A stretch of DNA of 64,000 nucleotides from Anaerolineae bacterium (lineage in GTDB: Bacteria > Chloroflexota > Anaerolineae > Promineifilales > Promineifilaceae): contig JAHDWJ010000003.1 in the NCBI GenBank assembly GCA_023384415.1, positions 1-64,000 on the forward strand, read 5' to 3'. The notes beneath the pieces are model-generated. The model did no database searches. It was given only the letters and a program-made list of their open reading frames with translations, and had not been told where the DNA came from. Below are positions 1 to 8,162 of the stretch, one piece after another (the first letter of the stretch is position 1; the number at the start of each line of letters is the position of its first letter). Made by a program: the position numbers and the translations under genes.

Positions 1-9
1 TGTTCCACC

Positions 10-246
10 TTAGTTTTGGCTAATCGTGGTCTTGACAATGGGGTCAACTATAGGTATCGCTCCACACAAACGTAAATGACCAAGGAGTACGTCTAATCCC
101 TCAAGTTGAATTTCCTCATTGATTGTTTGTTCCACTTTATCAGAATCAGCCCCAAAATTTCCACTGAGTCTGCTGATCTCATCAATCCAATACGCTCTTT
201 TGGCTATTTGCGTTTGTGTGATTGTCTCAAATTTCATAATGTTCAT
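10..246 (-). CDS. Hypothetical protein, 78 aa
   Basis: A short complete reading frame with start ATG at 246 and a stop at the window edge. The protein is moderately acidic, mostly helical in appearance, and carries no motif that I recognise. It overlaps the 3' end of the truncated VOC frame (227-496) by 20 bp, in the same direction, so it could be the last gene of a small minus-strand group with the dioxygenase at 511-1470. There is no GCGGCCGC site in it. It could also be chance coding; only conservation in relatives would decide. Confidence 0.4.
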   Translation of the reverse strand: MNIMKFETITQTQIAKRAYWIDEISRLSGNFGADSDKVEQTINEEIQLEGLDVLLGHLRLCGAIPIVDPIVKTTISQN

Positions 247-496
247 CTTGCAGGGGTTGTGTATGTGCCTCTTTTAATCTTTGCAATCTAGCATCCGCTG
301 TGTATTGAATGGCGCAAAAGAGGTTGCCCTCTGGATGCAAAAATTTGGCACCCCAGGCGGCGCCAGGAATGACCGCTTTGGGCATCAGGGTCTTGCCGCC
401 GGCCTGTGCAATTTTCTCGATTGTGCTGTCTATATGGTCTACGGTAATGGAACACGCAAAACCAAAAATATCTGTAGGAGCAGGGTTGAATTTCAT
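227..496 (-). pseudogene. VOC (glyoxalase-like) family protein, 5'-truncated remnant
   Basis: The 89-residue frame contains only the second half of a vicinal-oxygen-chelate domain: a segment with 'FGFACSITVDHID', an alternating strand-helix stretch with 'GGKTLMPKAVIPG', then 'HPEGNLFCAIQ', which matches the usual end of VOC proteins. Full family members are about 120-130 residues, so the N-terminal beta-alpha-beta-beta unit is missing. The frame stays open upstream, but only into the end of the neighbouring dioxygenase gene and with no VOC similarity. Either the gene lost its 5' end, or a short VOC protein is translated from ATG 496, 15 bp after the dioxygenase stop. The first is more likely. 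Confidence 0.55.
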
Positions 497-510
497 CCAC
501 CGGGAACGGT

Positions 511-1470
511 TTACTCTGGCATGACAATGGGTTTGAGGCCGGCCTCGATCTGGGCGCGGCGAGGTTCCAGGAAAGGGGGCAGAGCCAGCCGCTCCCCCAG
601 TTTGTCTAATGGTTCATCGGCGGTAAAACCAGGACCGTCAGTAGCAATCTCAAACAGGATGCCGTTGGAGATGCGGAAGTAGATGGATTTGAAGTAGTAC
701 CGATCAATGAATCCGGAGACGGGCAGCCCTACCTGGGTGAGCCGTTCGTGCCAATATTGCTGCTCCGCTTCGTCGGTGACGCGCCAGGCCACATGGTGTA
801 CCCCCCCAGCCCCCAACCGAGCGATGGCGGTATCCGGTTCAGCCTTGACCCATAACTCTCGGCCTGGACCACCCCCATCCATCGTGTAAACCATCACCTC
901 ACCCCCATCTGGATACGCGGCCGCGACCGTTGGCGTCATCTGCAATACCTGGGTCAAAAGCGGATCCAGGTAATGGAACGCCGGCATAGAGAGCATCACG
1001 GCATAGAAACCCCGCAAAGCATACGACGCCGGAACATCGGTGCCATCCCAAATTTCTCCTTCATAGGCTGCACCTTCATCATCTACTAACATCAGCCGCT
1101 GTCCTTCTGGGTCCTCAAACCGCAGCACCGCCCGGCCATTAAACGTCTCCAGCCCGTGGGGTGTGACCCCATGAGCTGTTAGCCGCTCCTGCCAATAAGT
1201 GAGCGCGGCCGCGCCATTGACACGAAAGGCGGTCAGGATGATACTATCCGTACCCCGGCGATCCTGGATGACCATCGGCCAATCAAAAAAGGTCATATCG
1301 GTGCCAGGAGAGCCGATTTTATCGGCATAAAACAGGTGATACGCACTGACATCATCCTGGTTGACTGACTTTTTGACCAGCCGCAGCCCCAAAACGCGGG
1401 TGTAAAAATGGGCGTTCTGGCCGATTTTTTTGGATACAGCGGTAACGTGGTGAATTCCATGTAAGTTCAT
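511..1470 (-). CDS. Ring-cleaving dioxygenase, VOC superfamily (MhqO/MhqA-like)
   Basis: The 319-residue protein has two tandem VOC units. The first starts with 'GIHHVTAVSKKIGQNAHFY', the second contains 'GGVHHVAWRV' near residue 220 and ends with 'GILFEIATDGPGF'. These His and Glu residues are the expected 2-His-1-carboxylate metal ligands. Length and motif order fit the Bacillus MhqA/MhqE/MhqO type, which open hydroquinone or catechol-like rings with a divalent metal. The exact substrate cannot be told from sequence. The ATG at 1470 starts directly at the conserved N-terminus. It is divergent from the amidohydrolase at 1573, the shared 100-bp region being filled by short quasi-repeats. Confidence 0.85.
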   Translation of the reverse strand: MNLHGIHHVTAVSKKIGQNAHFYTRVLGLRLVKKSVNQDDVSAYHLFYADKIGSPGTDMTFFDWPMVIQDRRGTDSIILTAFRVNGAAALTYWQERLTAHGVTPHGLETFNGRAVLRFEDPEGQRLMLVDDEGAAYEGEIWDGTDVPASYALRGFYAVMLSMPAFHYLDPLLTQVLQMTPTVAAAYPDGGEVMVYTMDGGGPGRELWVKAEPDTAIARLGAGGVHHVAWRVTDEAEQQYWHERLTQVGLPVSGFIDRYYFKSIYFRISNGILFEIATDGPGFTADEPLDKLGERLALPPFLEPRRAQIEAGLKPIVMPE

Positions 1471-1483
1471 TTTCTACTCCGGG

Positions 1484-1562
1484 AGTGTACATTTGCGAGT
1501 AGCGAGTGGGCGAGTGAATTCAACTATGATTCAGCTTTACTCTGCCACTCTGCCACTCCATA
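1484..1562. repeat. Low-complexity quasi-repeats, GAGTAGCGAGTGGGCGAG type
   Basis: The short divergent spacer between the dioxygenase and the amidohydrolase holds words such as 'gcgagtagcgagtgggcgag' followed by 'tctgccactctgccactcc'. The same vocabulary recurs at 3570-3610 and 52350-52390, always between genes. No promoter could be singled out with confidence in it. Confidence 0.7.
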
Positions 1563-1572
1563 AGGTAATTCT

Positions 1573-2964
1573 ATGTTCGATCTACTCATTCTCAATGGTC
1601 TGGTAGCTTTGCCTGGCGAGTTGGCCCGGCTGGATATTGGGGTGCGGGAGGGCAAGATTGCCGCTCTGACGCCGAACCTGGGCGACGCGGCCGCAGCCTA
1701 CATCATTGACGCCACCGGCCAACTTGTCTTCCCCGGCTTCATTGATTGCCATACCCACATGGGCATCCCGATCAAAGATACCTGGTCAGCCGATGATTTT
1801 GCCAGCGGTTCCCGTGCGGCCGCCTGGGGGGGCATCACCACCATCCTCGATTTTACCGTGCAAGCCCCAGGGCAATCATACCACAATGCGCTGTTAGAGC
1901 GTCGCGGCCGCGCCCAAAGGCAATGCCATATAGATTATGGTCTACATGTAAATCTTACTGATAACAACCCGGCCTGGCAGCCGGAAATCGGTCAGCTTAT
2001 CGCCGATGGGTTCACCAGCTTCAAGGCATTCACTACTTACCGCGAGGCCGGGATGATGATCGAACCGGCCGATTTACGCCGGTTGTTAGGCGAGATTGGG
2101 CGGCATGGGGGGCTGCTCATGCTCCATGCCGAAGATGATGAGCTTGTGAGCCAGGCGACCCAGGCTAATCAGGCAGCCGGCCGCCTGGCCCCCATCTACC
2201 ATGCCCGCAGCCGCCCCGCCGCCGCCGAGGCTAAAGCAATTCGGGACGCGGCCGCTGTGGCCCGTGAAGCAGGTGCGCCGCTGTATATCGTTCACCTCTC
2301 CAGCCAGGCCGGGTTAGAAGCGGGGCTGGAAGCACGGGCCAAAGGGACAACCATTTACCTGGAAACCTGCCCCCATTATCTACTGATGACCGAGGGGATG
2401 TTCGAGCGGCCCAACGGCCATTGGTACATCACTACCCCCCCTATGCGGACAGCAGCCGATGCCGAAGCATTGTGGCAGGCCCTCGCCGACGGCCACATTG
2501 ATACGGTCGCCACCGACCACTGCCCGTTTACTATCGCCCAAAAAGAGAGCGGCGGCCAGGATTTTTCCCGCACCCCCAACGGCCTGCCGGGGGTCGCTAC
2601 CCTGTTTCCCCTGCTGTATACCTACGGCGTCCAGGATGAGCGGATCAGCCTGGCCCGCCTGCTGGAGCTGCTGGCTGAGAATCCGGCCCGTATTTTTGGT
2701 CTGGCGCAGCGTAAAGGGCAAATCGCCCTGGGGCTGGATGCGGACCTGGTGGTATGGGATGAGCGGGTCATGACCAAAGTGAACGCCGCTGAGATTCCCG
2801 GCGCGGCTGATTGGAACCCATATCAGAATGTGGTTGTGGGGGGAAAAGTGACGTTTACGGTAAGTCGCGGCCGCGTCCTCATCGCCAAAGGCCAATTTGT
2901 CGGCCCCGACGTATGGGGAGAATGTCTCACCGCAGCATCGCTACCATCAGCCCATCCCGAATAG
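1573..2964 (+). CDS. hydA: Dihydropyrimidinase / D-hydantoinase-type amidohydrolase
   Basis: The 463-residue protein is a cyclic amidohydrolase of the urease-like superfamily, hydrolysing cyclic imide rings (dihydropyrimidines, hydantoins or allantoin). Metal ligands are all visible: H60 and H62 in 'DCHTHM', the lysine to be carboxylated K151 in 'SFKAFTTY', H185 in 'HAED', H241 in 'HLSS' and D315 in 'TDHCPF'. Length is typical (about 460). The C-terminal 'NPARIFGL' and 'GLDADLVVWD' segments form the small beta-sandwich domain. It stands alone on the plus strand and overlaps the convergent O-methyltransferase by 38 bp at the 3' end. Allantoinase is an alternative; the fit is best to dihydropyrimidinase. 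Confidence 0.88.
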   Translation: MFDLLILNGLVALPGELARLDIGVREGKIAALTPNLGDAAAAYIIDATGQLVFPGFIDCHTHMGIPIKDTWSADDFASGSRAAAWGGITTILDFTVQAPGQSYHNALLERRGRAQRQCHIDYGLHVNLTDNNPAWQPEIGQLIADGFTSFKAFTTYREAGMMIEPADLRRLLGEIGRHGGLLMLHAEDDELVSQATQANQAAGRLAPIYHARSRPAAAEAKAIRDAAAVAREAGAPLYIVHLSSQAGLEAGLEARAKGTTIYLETCPHYLLMTEGMFERPNGHWYITTPPMRTAADAEALWQALADGHIDTVATDHCPFTIAQKESGGQDFSRTPNGLPGVATLFPLLYTYGVQDERISLARLLELLAENPARIFGLAQRKGQIALGLDADLVVWDERVMTKVNAAEIPGAADWNPYQNVVVGGKVTFTVSRGRVLIAKGQFVGPDVWGECLTAASLPSAHPE

Positions 2965-3565
2965 GCACAAGAGAGGGAATCCAGGCCGGGTCGCAGGTGA
3001 TCATCTCGTTGAAGCGACGGATGGCCTGGGTGCTGCTCTCCTGATTGGCCTCATCCCAAACGCGGCCGCTCCAAATCGTATTATCCACAATCAACACCCC
3101 ACCGGGTCGGAGCTTCTCAGCAATAAGGGGGAGCGCTTCCGGGTACGCCTGCTTATCTATATCGTTGAAGATGAGATCAAAGGGGCCTTCTGTTTGCCGA
3201 AGCTGCTGTACCGCCTCGCTAACGTGATACTGAATCAACCCATCATACCCCAGGTCGTGTAAATGGCGGCGAGCCATTTGCGATAACTTCTCATCCCAGA
3301 CGACATGATGTACCTCCCCGCCCCCGTTTTCCTGGACAGCGCGGGCAAACCAGGCCGTAGAATAGCCATAACCAGACCCCATCTCAAAGATGCGCCGCGC
3401 CCCGATGAGCCGGGCCATCAGATAACAAAACTGCCCCGAAGCTGGCCCCACAATGGGGAAGTTATGCTCAGCGGCATATAGTTCCATCTCCTGTAACACC
3501 CGCGGCCGCGCCGGCACCAACCCATCCAGGTATAACGCTAATTGGTTCTTAAAATCATTGTTCAT
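2927..3565 (-). CDS. SAM-dependent O-methyltransferase, COMT-like
   Basis: The 212-residue product matches the small cation-dependent class I O-methyltransferases (catechol/caffeoyl-CoA type). Visible are motif I 'RIFEMGSGYGYSTAWFARA', the metal-binding 'FDLIFNDIDKQAYPEAL' and 'LRPGGVLIVDNTIWSGRV'. The start at 3565 is preferred over 3616, because the extra upstream 17 residues derive from the quasi-repeat spacer. It shares direction with metG upstream. Substrate is unknown; proteins of this group methylate a range of catechols. Confidence 0.88.
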   Translation of the reverse strand: MNNDFKNQLALYLDGLVPARPRVLQEMELYAAEHNFPIVGPASGQFCYLMARLIGARRIFEMGSGYGYSTAWFARAVQENGGGEVHHVVWDEKLSQMARRHLHDLGYDGLIQYHVSEAVQQLRQTEGPFDLIFNDIDKQAYPEALPLIAEKLRPGGVLIVDNTIWSGRVWDEANQESSTQAIRRFNEMITCDPAWIPSLVPIRDGLMVAMLR

Positions 3566-3627
3566 AATAGTTACCAGTGTGCGAGTGTGCAAGTAGCGAG
3601 GGTGCGAGTACCACAATCACTCATACC

Positions 3628-5424
3628 TCACTCCTCATACCTCACTCTTCCCACCCGGGACAGCTCTTCATCTACGATAGCTGGGTCGAGTTTGCGGAAG
3701 AGAGGGGTTGGTTTGGGTAGGGTGCGGCCAGCCGGGATGGATTGGGGGGACCACTGGCCGATGGCCGCGGCCGCGTCATACGTCAGCGCAATATGGCTTT
3801 GGCGGCTCTCCTGGTACGTCTCCAGTTTAGGCTGGCCGAACAACTGCCCCGCTTCCCCCACCAGGGTATGAAGCTGCTGGCTGGTAAAAGGCAAAATGGG
3901 GGCAAAGAGAAGTTTTAAGTTGTTAATCGCTTGCAGGGCCGTATATAGGGCGCGGCCGCATGCCTGTTTATCCGTTTTGGCGGTACGCCAGGGGCTGGTC
4001 TCTTCCAGGTATTGATTGACCAGAGAAGAGAGACGCAGAGTTTCGCTCGCGGCCGCGCGGAATTTACACGCCTCATAAAATTCGCCAACCGTAGCAAACC
4101 CTTCCTGAATGGCCGCCAGCAAGGTTGTATCCTGCTCCGTCAATTCACCTGGCTCTGGCACAACCCCGTCAAAATACCGCTGGATCATGTTCAACACCCG
4201 GTTCACCAGGTTGCCCCAATTACCTACCAGTTCGGCATTATTCCGCTCCACATACCCTTGCCAGCTCCAATCACTGTCCCGCGTCTCCGGCATCACCGCC
4301 GTCAAATAATAGCGCAGCGGGTCCGGGTCGTGCCGCTCCAGGGCATCCAACATCCACACCCCCCAATTCAGACTGCCACTGATTTTTTGCCCTTCCATGT
4401 TCATAAACTCATTGGCGGGTACATCATAAGGCAGGTTAAGGCGGCGGTCAGGGTCACTGTCATATAGGCCGCGCACCCCTAGCAGTTGGGCCGGCCAGAA
4501 GACGGCATGGAAGGGGATGTTGTCTTTGCCAATAAAATAAACCGTTTTAGCATCTGGGTTGTACCACCAATTTTTCCACGCTTCCGGCTGACCGTTGTTT
4601 TTGGCCCATTCAATGGTTGCTGAAAGATAGCCAATGACCGCCTCAAACCAGACGTACAACACCTTGCCCTCATAACCGGGCAGGGGCACAGGAATCCCCC
4701 AATCCATGTCACGGGTGACGGCGCGGGGGATGAGCCCCTCGTTGAGGATGAAATGACGGGCAAAGTTGATCACTTGCGGCCGCCAAAACTCCTTCCCTTC
4801 TTGAATCCAATCCGCCAGACCATTCTCAGCCAGGGCGGGCAAATCAATAAAGAAATGTTCTGTATCTCGCAGCTCCAGGGCCGTGTCATCATTGCGGCTG
4901 CGGGGATTGAGCAGTTGGGCCGCACTCTCAAACAGGGTGTTGCAATTATCACATTGGTCGCCGCGAGCGCGGGTAAAACCACAGTTGGGACAGGTGCCTT
5001 CCACATACCGGTCAGGCAAAAATTTACCCGCTTTGGGGGAGTACATCTGCTGCGTCACCCGGAGAAACATATACTCATTATGGCGCAAATTCAGGAACAA
5101 ATCTTGAGATACTTGATGATGGTTTTCGGTGTCGGTGTGGGTGAACAAATCATAACTTAGCCCCATCTGCTGAAAAAGCTGCAAAAAGCGCGGGTGGAAA
5201 TGTTCAAACACTTCACGCGGTGTTTTACCTTCCTGATCTGCCCGCACCGTTACCGGTGTACCGTGGCTGTCCGAACCCGAAACCATGAGGACATGGTTCC
5301 CCTGCAACCGGTGGTAACGGGCATAAATATCGGCTGGCAAATAAGAGCCAGTGACATTGCCCTGGTGAATATCGGCATTGGCATACGGCCAGGCGACACA
5401 GACGAGAATATATTGGTGGGTCAT
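3628..5424 (-). CDS. metG: Methionyl-tRNA synthetase
   Basis: The 598-residue class I synthetase charges tRNA-Met. The Rossmann half begins 'VAWPYANADIHQGN'; the HIGH signature is HQGN at residues 20-23, and the KMSKS signature is KISGS at 347-351. Both depart from the bacterial consensus. HxGN is the form known from eukaryotic cytosolic MetRS. A four-Cys zinc knuckle is present (CPNC, then CDNC). The anticodon-binding helical domain follows ('NWGNLVNRVLNM'), and there is no C-terminal EMAP tRNA-binding domain. It is likely the housekeeping enzyme. The spacer upstream holds 'ttcaggtttcagg' repeats. Confidence 0.95.
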   Translation of the reverse strand: MTHQYILVCVAWPYANADIHQGNVTGSYLPADIYARYHRLQGNHVLMVSGSDSHGTPVTVRADQEGKTPREVFEHFHPRFLQLFQQMGLSYDLFTHTDTENHHQVSQDLFLNLRHNEYMFLRVTQQMYSPKAGKFLPDRYVEGTCPNCGFTRARGDQCDNCNTLFESAAQLLNPRSRNDDTALELRDTEHFFIDLPALAENGLADWIQEGKEFWRPQVINFARHFILNEGLIPRAVTRDMDWGIPVPLPGYEGKVLYVWFEAVIGYLSATIEWAKNNGQPEAWKNWWYNPDAKTVYFIGKDNIPFHAVFWPAQLLGVRGLYDSDPDRRLNLPYDVPANEFMNMEGQKISGSLNWGVWMLDALERHDPDPLRYYLTAVMPETRDSDWSWQGYVERNNAELVGNWGNLVNRVLNMIQRYFDGVVPEPGELTEQDTTLLAAIQEGFATVGEFYEACKFRAAASETLRLSSLVNQYLEETSPWRTAKTDKQACGRALYTALQAINNLKLLFAPILPFTSQQLHTLVGEAGQLFGQPKLETYQESRQSHIALTYDAAAAIGQWSPQSIPAGRTLPKPTPLFRKLDPAIVDEELSRVGRVRYEE

Positions 5425-5431
5425 GGTGGTT

Positions 5432-5478
5432 TCGAGTTTCAGGTTTCAGGTTGAAGGTTTCAGGTTTCAGGACACGTT
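5432..5478. repeat. Quasi-repeat patch, TTCAGGTTTCAGG type
   Basis: The spacer upstream of metG contains 'gtttcaggttgaaggtttc' and neighbouring copies of the heptamer GTTTCAG. The same word, inverted, occurs inside the coding sequence at 8554-8575, and a related GTTTCTAGTTTCTAG form at 6241-6266 and 46790-46815. Confidence 0.75.
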
Positions 5479-5511
5479 GTCACTCATACCTCATACTTCA
5501 GTCCTCAGCAC

Positions 5512-6213
5512 TCAATCTATCTCCTCTTCCTCTTCCAGTTCGATGACTTCATCGTCATCTTCTAGCTCTTCATCATCTTCTTCACTGACTTCGGTGAGGA
5601 GTTCAGCCAGGAGTTCAAAGTCATCTTCGTTGATGGTGTAATAGTTGCCGGCTTTGCGTAACAGCTCTTTGAAGTTGGGCAGGCTTTCTAACTCGATAGA
5701 GTCCAGGGCGACGGTGTAATCTTCGTTGTCGCTGTGAGCATCTATGTCAATAGGATAATCATAAACTTCGGCCCCAGGCTGGCCGGCTGCCGGATGGTCT
5801 GGTATTTCGGCGGGGTAGCCGGTGACAGTCGCTACGGCAAAGAAGATCGCTGGCTCTACGGCATAGAAGATGAGACGAACCCCCGGTTTGATCTTTTCTT
5901 TGTTCTCTTCGTTGACGGTGGTGTGTTCGTGCAGGGCATCCAGAGATAGATCATCTGCGGCCGCGACACGCAAAGTACGGATGTAATATTGGGTATCTAT
6001 GCCGCTGGTGCTGCGCCGCCGCCGTGCCCGGCTCAATGATTTCGCCTCTTGTTCAGCTACGATGTTTTCCCAAATACGGGCCTGTAACTCAATTTTCAGA
6101 TCAGCATACGTTCCATCCTCATACCGCACCGTCATCTTAGGTGGGTCAACGGATAAAACGGTATACTTGCCTTTACGGTTTTGGTAGATGCCATCTACTT
6201 CAAATTCAAACAT
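5512..6213 (-). CDS. Hypothetical protein with acidic C-terminal tail, 233 aa
   Basis: The N-terminal 40 residues ('FEVDGIYQNRKGKYTVLSVD', then a short beta-rich run) look like a small beta-barrel seen at the start of various uncharacterised proteins. A basic patch 'SRARRRRSTSG' follows near residue 60. A middle segment contains 'FFAVATVTGYP', and the last about 30 residues are almost all Glu and Asp. The acidic tail is encoded by GA-rich repeats and could be a disordered, perhaps partner-binding, extension. I do not recognise the family. It lies upstream of metG in the same direction, but the quasi-repeat spacer separates them. Confidence 0.65.
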   Translation of the reverse strand: MFEFEVDGIYQNRKGKYTVLSVDPPKMTVRYEDGTYADLKIELQARIWENIVAEQEAKSLSRARRRRSTSGIDTQYYIRTLRVAAADDLSLDALHEHTTVNEENKEKIKPGVRLIFYAVEPAIFFAVATVTGYPAEIPDHPAAGQPGAEVYDYPIDIDAHSDNEDYTVALDSIELESLPNFKELLRKAGNYYTINEDDFELLAELLTEVSEEDDEELEDDDEVIELEEEEEID

Positions 6214-6435
6214 AGTTCTACTTCCCTCTCCTCTAAAAATATGTTTCTAGTTTCTAGTTTTGAGTTGTGAGATCCTGCTTTCGATGAGTTCCTGGTTCTA
6301 ACGGTCTCTCCAGATTAGGGCGTATGAAGGGCAAAATTTTACCCTGTTTTGAGCTGTAGCATAGTACCTTTTTCATTTACAGTTGGCAAGAGCTTTCATC
6401 CTTAAAACTGAACTCTGGCAAAAATTGATTTCACC

Positions 6436-6509
6436 AGTGGTAATAACCAATACACCAATACACTAATACAGTAATAACCAGTGGTCTGATTAAAAAACAC
6501 CAGACTCCA
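6436..6509. repeat. Dispersed element, copy 1 (second copy at 46222-46287)
   Basis: Positions 6471-6509 match 46249-46287 at 36 of 39 bases (core 'gtaataaccagtggtc', then an A-run and 'ccagactcca'). Similarity continues weakly upstream ('agtggtaata.ccaata'). The core contains a small inverted repeat (gtctg / cagac) around an A-rich loop. It is probably a small mobile or amplified element; the second copy sits exactly where a DNA methyltransferase gene is cut. Confidence 0.8.
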
Positions 6510-6521
6510 CCTAAAAATAAA

Positions 6522-6547
6522 AAACGTGAAACCGGAGTTTCACGTTT
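6522..6547 (-). terminator. Rho-independent terminator of the FG-GAP protein gene
   Basis: A perfect 11-bp stem (AAACGTGAAAC 6522-6532 with GTTTCACGTTT 6537-6547) with a 4-base loop. On the minus strand it is followed by a T-rich run (complement of 6511-6521). It lies 40 bp past the stop codon of the gene at 6587. Confidence 0.85.
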
Positions 6548-6586
6548 GTCAATGGGGAGAGAGCCAACCAGGGGAATCTCTCCCGT

Positions 6587-7939
6587 TTAAGGGGCCATGG
6601 TGTTAAATTGCTGTCCATCCCAGGTGGTAATGAGCCGGTTGCGGCCGCAGCCATCCCGCGCTATGCGACCAGCCACCACCCCTACCCGGCCTACACATTT
6701 CTCAGCTAATGGGTGAACTTCGCCCCCATCACTCCCCAAAAGCAACACCAGGGTTTGCCCCGTTCCTTCATCATGAAACAGCAGATCCGCCTGCCCATCT
6801 CCGGTCACATCAGCTGCTGTCACCAGCACCAACTGTTCATATTGCACCGCCCGGCTGGAGAGGGTGACATCATAAGCCAGGGTAAATTGACCGGCCGCAT
6901 CACGGGTAAGTACCAACAAATAGGAATGCTCTAACTGAGGTTTGCTGCGCCAGAGCAAAATCAGATCATCCCGGCCATCCCCCGTCAAATCATGCCAGAG
7001 CCATTGGCCCAGGCGCGGTGGGTTCTGGCTGGCCCATTGGTGGCGCAGTTCGATGAGGCGGGCCTGGGGGTTTTGGCTGCGGTTGAGAGCGTCCAGGAGC
7101 GCGGCCGCGTCCGGTTTTAGCAACAGTGGGCCAGAGTTACCACGTGCGGTCGTCCCATCCGGGGGAATCCCCCAATCATTGGCCGGGTCTAACGGGTGGG
7201 GAAACTGGATGGCACTTAAATCAGCAATAGCTGGTTGGTTGCAGCTGTATTGAATCCCCAACCCCTGGCGTTCACTTTGCAATAGCACCGCCGCTACCCG
7301 GCCATTGCTCCGCACCGAAGTAACATCTTGATATAGGAAAACAATATCATTGCTCCCCTCAAACAACTGCACTGCAAAGGTGACCCCATCTTCAGGCCGT
7401 CCCTGGTAAGGGGGGATATTGTCCCATTCGATGACAAAAATCCGGTTAGGGGCTTCTCCCACAACTTCCGTCTCCAGGTAGCCATAAAAAGTTAAATCCA
7501 AATCCATCCAATAAGGGGCAATCATATCCCCCATGTAGGCTACAACCTGACCAGGGGTAGGCTCTTCCCCTTCGGCGGCCGCAGGGATAGGCAGGCTCAG
7601 GCAGCTATTCTGGTAAGCCGTGTTACGGGTAGCAAACTGCAAATTGCCATTGCTGCTGGCATTCACTTCGGTATAGGTTGTGCCGTAAAAGGTGAACGGG
7701 AATGGCAACTCCAGGGTAATGACCCCATCATCCCGATAGAGGAAGGTATCGTGGGTGGCGTCAATGTAGGCGTACCCGGCCCCACTGGTGCAGGTATACC
7801 CATACGCATCGGGGCCGGGGCAGAGGACAATGGGGTTGGCGGCCGCGGCCGCAGCGCCCCGCCGTGCCCGAATCACCCAGACCAGACCAATGATTACCAC
7901 CAACAGGAGAATCAGGGGAATTAATCGTCTTGGGCGCAT
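6587..7939 (-). CDS. Membrane-anchored FG-GAP repeat protein
   Basis: The 450-residue protein starts with one hydrophobic helix preceded by arginines ('MRPRRLIPLILLLVV'), so it is anchored with its bulk outside the membrane. A beta-rich domain with 'GYTCTSGAGYAYIDATHD' and 'FPFTFYGTTYTEVNASSNG' follows (nidogen-like or adhesion-like flavour). The C-terminal part carries two calcium-binding FG-GAP units, 'DLTGDGRDDLILLW' and 'DVTGDGQADLLFHD'. An upstream ATG at 8140 is rejected, since the added 67 residues run through the palindromic intergenic repeat at 8034-8086. Role is probably extracellular binding; nothing more can be said. Confidence 0.75.
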   Translation of the reverse strand: MRPRRLIPLILLLVVIIGLVWVIRARRGAAAAAANPIVLCPGPDAYGYTCTSGAGYAYIDATHDTFLYRDDGVITLELPFPFTFYGTTYTEVNASSNGNLQFATRNTAYQNSCLSLPIPAAAEGEEPTPGQVVAYMGDMIAPYWMDLDLTFYGYLETEVVGEAPNRIFVIEWDNIPPYQGRPEDGVTFAVQLFEGSNDIVFLYQDVTSVRSNGRVAAVLLQSERQGLGIQYSCNQPAIADLSAIQFPHPLDPANDWGIPPDGTTARGNSGPLLLKPDAAALLDALNRSQNPQARLIELRHQWASQNPPRLGQWLWHDLTGDGRDDLILLWRSKPQLEHSYLLVLTRDAAGQFTLAYDVTLSSRAVQYEQLVLVTAADVTGDGQADLLFHDEGTGQTLVLLLGSDGGEVHPLAEKCVGRVGVVAGRIARDGCGRNRLITTWDGQQFNTMAP

Positions 7940-8033
7940 AAGGTGGAGTTTAGCTGAGGATTGGCGTTGGGGCAAGTGTGGGGCGGCAAAGTAACCCCTA
8001 TTGTCAAGGCAAAAAATCAGCGGAACTATACAG

Positions 8034-8086
8034 CCCCTCACCCCCGGCCCCTCTCCCACGATGGGAGAGGGGCCGGGGGTGAGGGG
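8034..8086. repeat. Perfect 25-bp inverted repeat, CCCCTCACCCCCGGCCCC type
   Basis: Left arm 8034-8058 and right arm 8062-8086 are perfectly complementary, separated by CGA. It sits in the divergent spacer between the FG-GAP protein and the anchored protein at 8163. Degenerate relatives of the same word make up the tandem array at 17090-17320. No T-run follows on either side, so it is a repeat element rather than a plain terminator. Confidence 0.9.
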
Positions 8087-8162
8087 TGACTGATCACCTA
8101 TACAATTACCATGACACCTTATAATTTTGCCCCTTTTCATCTCTCATCCTAAACTTGTATAT

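Larger units (their letters stand above)
6214..6586. other. Gene-free stretch with quasi-repeats, a dispersed element and a terminator
   Basis: This 373-bp spacer between two minus-strand genes holds 'tttctagtttctag' words near 6242, an A/T-rich middle, a dispersed 39-bp element at 6471-6509, and the terminator at 6522-6547. No coding potential was seen. Confidence 0.7.

Noticed and set aside
8034..8086. Rho-independent terminator between divergent genes
   Set aside because: No T-run on either side, and both flanking genes start, not end, here; it is a repeat.
7940..8140. 67-residue N-terminal extension of the FG-GAP protein
   Set aside because: It crosses the 25-bp palindrome; the protein from 7939 has a proper start with Arg residues and a membrane helix.
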